The position numbers were made by a program, and so were the translations under genes. The notes under the pieces were generated by a model. That model searched no databases. It was given only the letters and a program-made list of their open reading frames with translations, and had not been told where the DNA came from. Below, piece after piece: positions 62,545-64,000 of a stretch of DNA of 64,000 nucleotides. Where the stretch lies: contig DAOUBK010000073.1 in NCBI GenBank assembly GCA_034432635.1, forward strand, positions 21,905 to 85,904. Direction: 5' to 3'. Position 1 is the stretch's first letter, and every line of letters starts with the position of its first letter. The stretch comes from Roseiflexus sp034432635 (lineage in GTDB: Bacteria > Chloroflexota > Chloroflexia > Chloroflexales > Roseiflexaceae).

Positions 62545-63803
62545 GAGCAACGTTCGACCACCGTAACCTGATCGCATTGGGGGCGCTGGCATTCGGTCTA
62601 GCGCTGTCTGGTTTTGCCACGCTCAACAGTACGTTGATCATGTTGGCGATTCCACCGGTTATCTTCATTGGTGCTGCACTGCTCGATATACCGGACGTTG
62701 TGCAGTTGCAGGCGACACGTATGTTGAGCACGGAACGCGCATCGCCGGGCACGACAATTCGTGTGAGCGTCACGGTGACAAGCAAAGGAATGCGTGCCGT
62801 GCCTGTCATGATCAGAGATGTGCTACCTGTGGGGTTGGAACTGGTTGCGGGGCATCCTACGGGTGCAGCGCTGCTCACACCGGGTTCGTCGGTGACAGTC
62901 GCGTACACTGTTCGTGGCTCGCGAGGGTTTCATCATTTCAGCAGCGTGCAGGCGATCGTGAGTGATTATCTCGGTTTGTATCGCTGCCAGATCGAAATCG
63001 CAGCACCGAGCAAAATCCTGATTGTGCCAGAGGTTGTGCGGTTGACCCGTCTCGGCATTTGCCCGCGACGCACGCGCATCTACTCCGGGACGATCCCAGC
63101 GCGTCAGGGTGGAGCAGGTGTCGAGTTCTTCGGAGTGCGCGAGTATCAGGCGGGCGATCCAATGCGCTGGATCAACAACCGCGCCATTGCGCGCTTCCCC
63201 GAATCACTCTACGTCAGTGAGTTCGAGCAGGAGCGAGTTGCAGACATCGGTATCATTCTCGACGCGCGGCGCAGTAGCGATGTGCAGGGCGAACGTTGTA
63301 CGCTGTTCGAGTATAGCGTGCAGGCTGCTGTTGCGCTGGCAGATGCCCTGATAGGGCAGGGCAACCGGGTTGGGGTGCTGATCTACGGGCATGCCATCGA
63401 ATGGACGTTTCCTGGCTATGGCAAAATCCAGCGCGAAAAGGTATTACGCGCACTGGCGCAGGCGCGCACCGGAGATCGTGCTGCCCTCGCCAGCCTCGCC
63501 GATATCCCGACGCGCCTCTTTCCGGCTCGCTCACAGATCATCCTGATCAGTCCGCTACAACCGGGTGATGCCACGCCTATCCTGCAGATGCGGGCGCATG
63601 GGTATGAGGTGCTGATTGTCAGCCCTGATCCGGTTGCATTCGAAGCGAACGTGTTCGGACGCGAGGCGGCTCTTGCTGCGCGGATCGCACGTATCGAACG
63701 TCAGGCGCTCCTGCAACGCCTCCACCTGGCCGGGGTGCGTGTCGTCGACTGGAATGTGGAGACGCCACTGGCGCAGGTGCTGACACGTATGCAGCCCCGA
63801 TGA
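62541..63803 (+). CDS. DUF58-domain membrane protein, MoxR partner
   Basis: The 420-residue protein has two N-terminal membrane helices (about 10-50), a beta-sandwich region (about 55-175), and the DUF58/VWA-like domain with the signature VEFFGVREYQAGDPMRWINNRAIARFPESLYVSEFEQERVADIGIILDARRSS. The first VWA acidic motif here is DARRSS where DxSxS is usual. It overlaps moxR by four bases, a strong sign of a working pair. Confidence 0.9.
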   Translation: MRATFDHRNLIALGALAFGLALSGFATLNSTLIMLAIPPVIFIGAALLDIPDVVQLQATRMLSTERASPGTTIRVSVTVTSKGMRAVPVMIRDVLPVGLELVAGHPTGAALLTPGSSVTVAYTVRGSRGFHHFSSVQAIVSDYLGLYRCQIEIAAPSKILIVPEVVRLTRLGICPRRTRIYSGTIPARQGGAGVEFFGVREYQAGDPMRWINNRAIARFPESLYVSEFEQERVADIGIILDARRSSDVQGERCTLFEYSVQAAVALADALIGQGNRVGVLIYGHAIEWTFPGYGKIQREKVLRALAQARTGDRAALASLADIPTRLFPARSQIILISPLQPGDATPILQMRAHGYEVLIVSPDPVAFEANVFGREAALAARIARIERQALLQRLHLAGVRVVDWNVETPLAQVLTRMQPR

Positions 63804-63963
63804 ATGTCGCAACTCTGTGCTATACTGTAACCTCTGGGATTGTAAGCCGCTGGATAATAATCTTCGCAGCAGCGTGGTTGTTACAGGTAACGATGGGTGT
63901 GCAATGACGCGGATCGGCGTTGCGCCGGCGCAGCGCCGGTGCACACGCGGCAGGAGGACGACG

Positions 63964-64000
63964 ATGAGCATTGCGACATCCCCGGTCGGGGGGACGATCA
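63964..64000 (+). CDS. Start of a gene running off the window
   Basis: ATG 63964 is preceded by AGGAGG about nine bases away, and 12 codons (MSIATSPVGGTI) are visible. Too little is present to name it. A TATACT hexamer at 63821-63826 upstream may belong to its promoter. Confidence 0.5.
   Translation, partial: MSIATSPVGGTI

Overview
The window looks like a chromosomal segment of a filamentous anoxygenic phototroph of the Chloroflexi, most probably Roseiflexus. This rests on three things: a complete cluster for the acetyl-CoA to propionyl-CoA half of the 3-hydroxypropionate route (accD, accA, mcr, pcs, accC), with a fused bifunctional malonyl-CoA reductase and a giant three-domain propionyl-CoA synthase; GC-rich coding DNA broken by short AT-rich promoters of the TTGACA/TATAAT type; and large exported Ig/cadherin-like proteins. 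The genus is inferred from remembered family knowledge, not from a search.

Layout. 1-6085: the 3' part of an exported Ig-repeat protein, then a membrane-anchored pseudokinase/FHA protein. 6093-11139: an orphan 2-oxoacid dehydrogenase E2, an amidase/M15 peptidase fusion and a small conserved protein, separated by repeat-bearing non-coding stretches. 11602-21369: UV endonuclease uvsE and divergent gltX from back-to-back promoters, an FHA protein, a PII-like/CBS sensor, a polyprenyl diphosphate synthase, a histidine phosphatase, a TPR protein and a HerA-like ATPase. 21756-32054: a 1315-residue exported protein, a cyanophycin-synthetase-like protein with a degenerate P-loop, a decayed DUF4255 (Pvc16-like) gene, an S41 lipoprotein protease and a polytopic membrane protein.

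32166-47867 is the centre of interest. Seven genes run on the minus strand in the order accD-accA-mcr-pcs-accC-aldehyde dehydrogenase-acuI. Carboxylase subunits make malonyl-CoA, Mcr reduces it to 3-hydroxypropionate, and Pcs converts that to propionyl-CoA. AcuI (acrylyl-CoA reductase family) duplicates the last Pcs step, and the dehydrogenase has no assigned step. No biotin carrier protein gene (accB) is present here. Perfect palindromes lie upstream of accD and of mcr, a hairpin follows accA, and a 116-bp nested inverted repeat separates pcs from accC.

48136-64000: a 5'-truncated ABC ATPase and a CNNM/CorC-type membrane protein, a decayed membrane-enzyme remnant, a MoaD-MoaE fusion, a his block (hisH, hisA, hisF) with a coiled-coil gene inserted, an HDAC-family deacetylase, mutY, a membrane histidine kinase, a HisS-like gene, and a DUF4129/membrane protein/MoxR/DUF58 operon. 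The start of one more gene lies at the right edge. I found no tRNA or rRNA genes, no CRISPR array and no intact insertion sequence.
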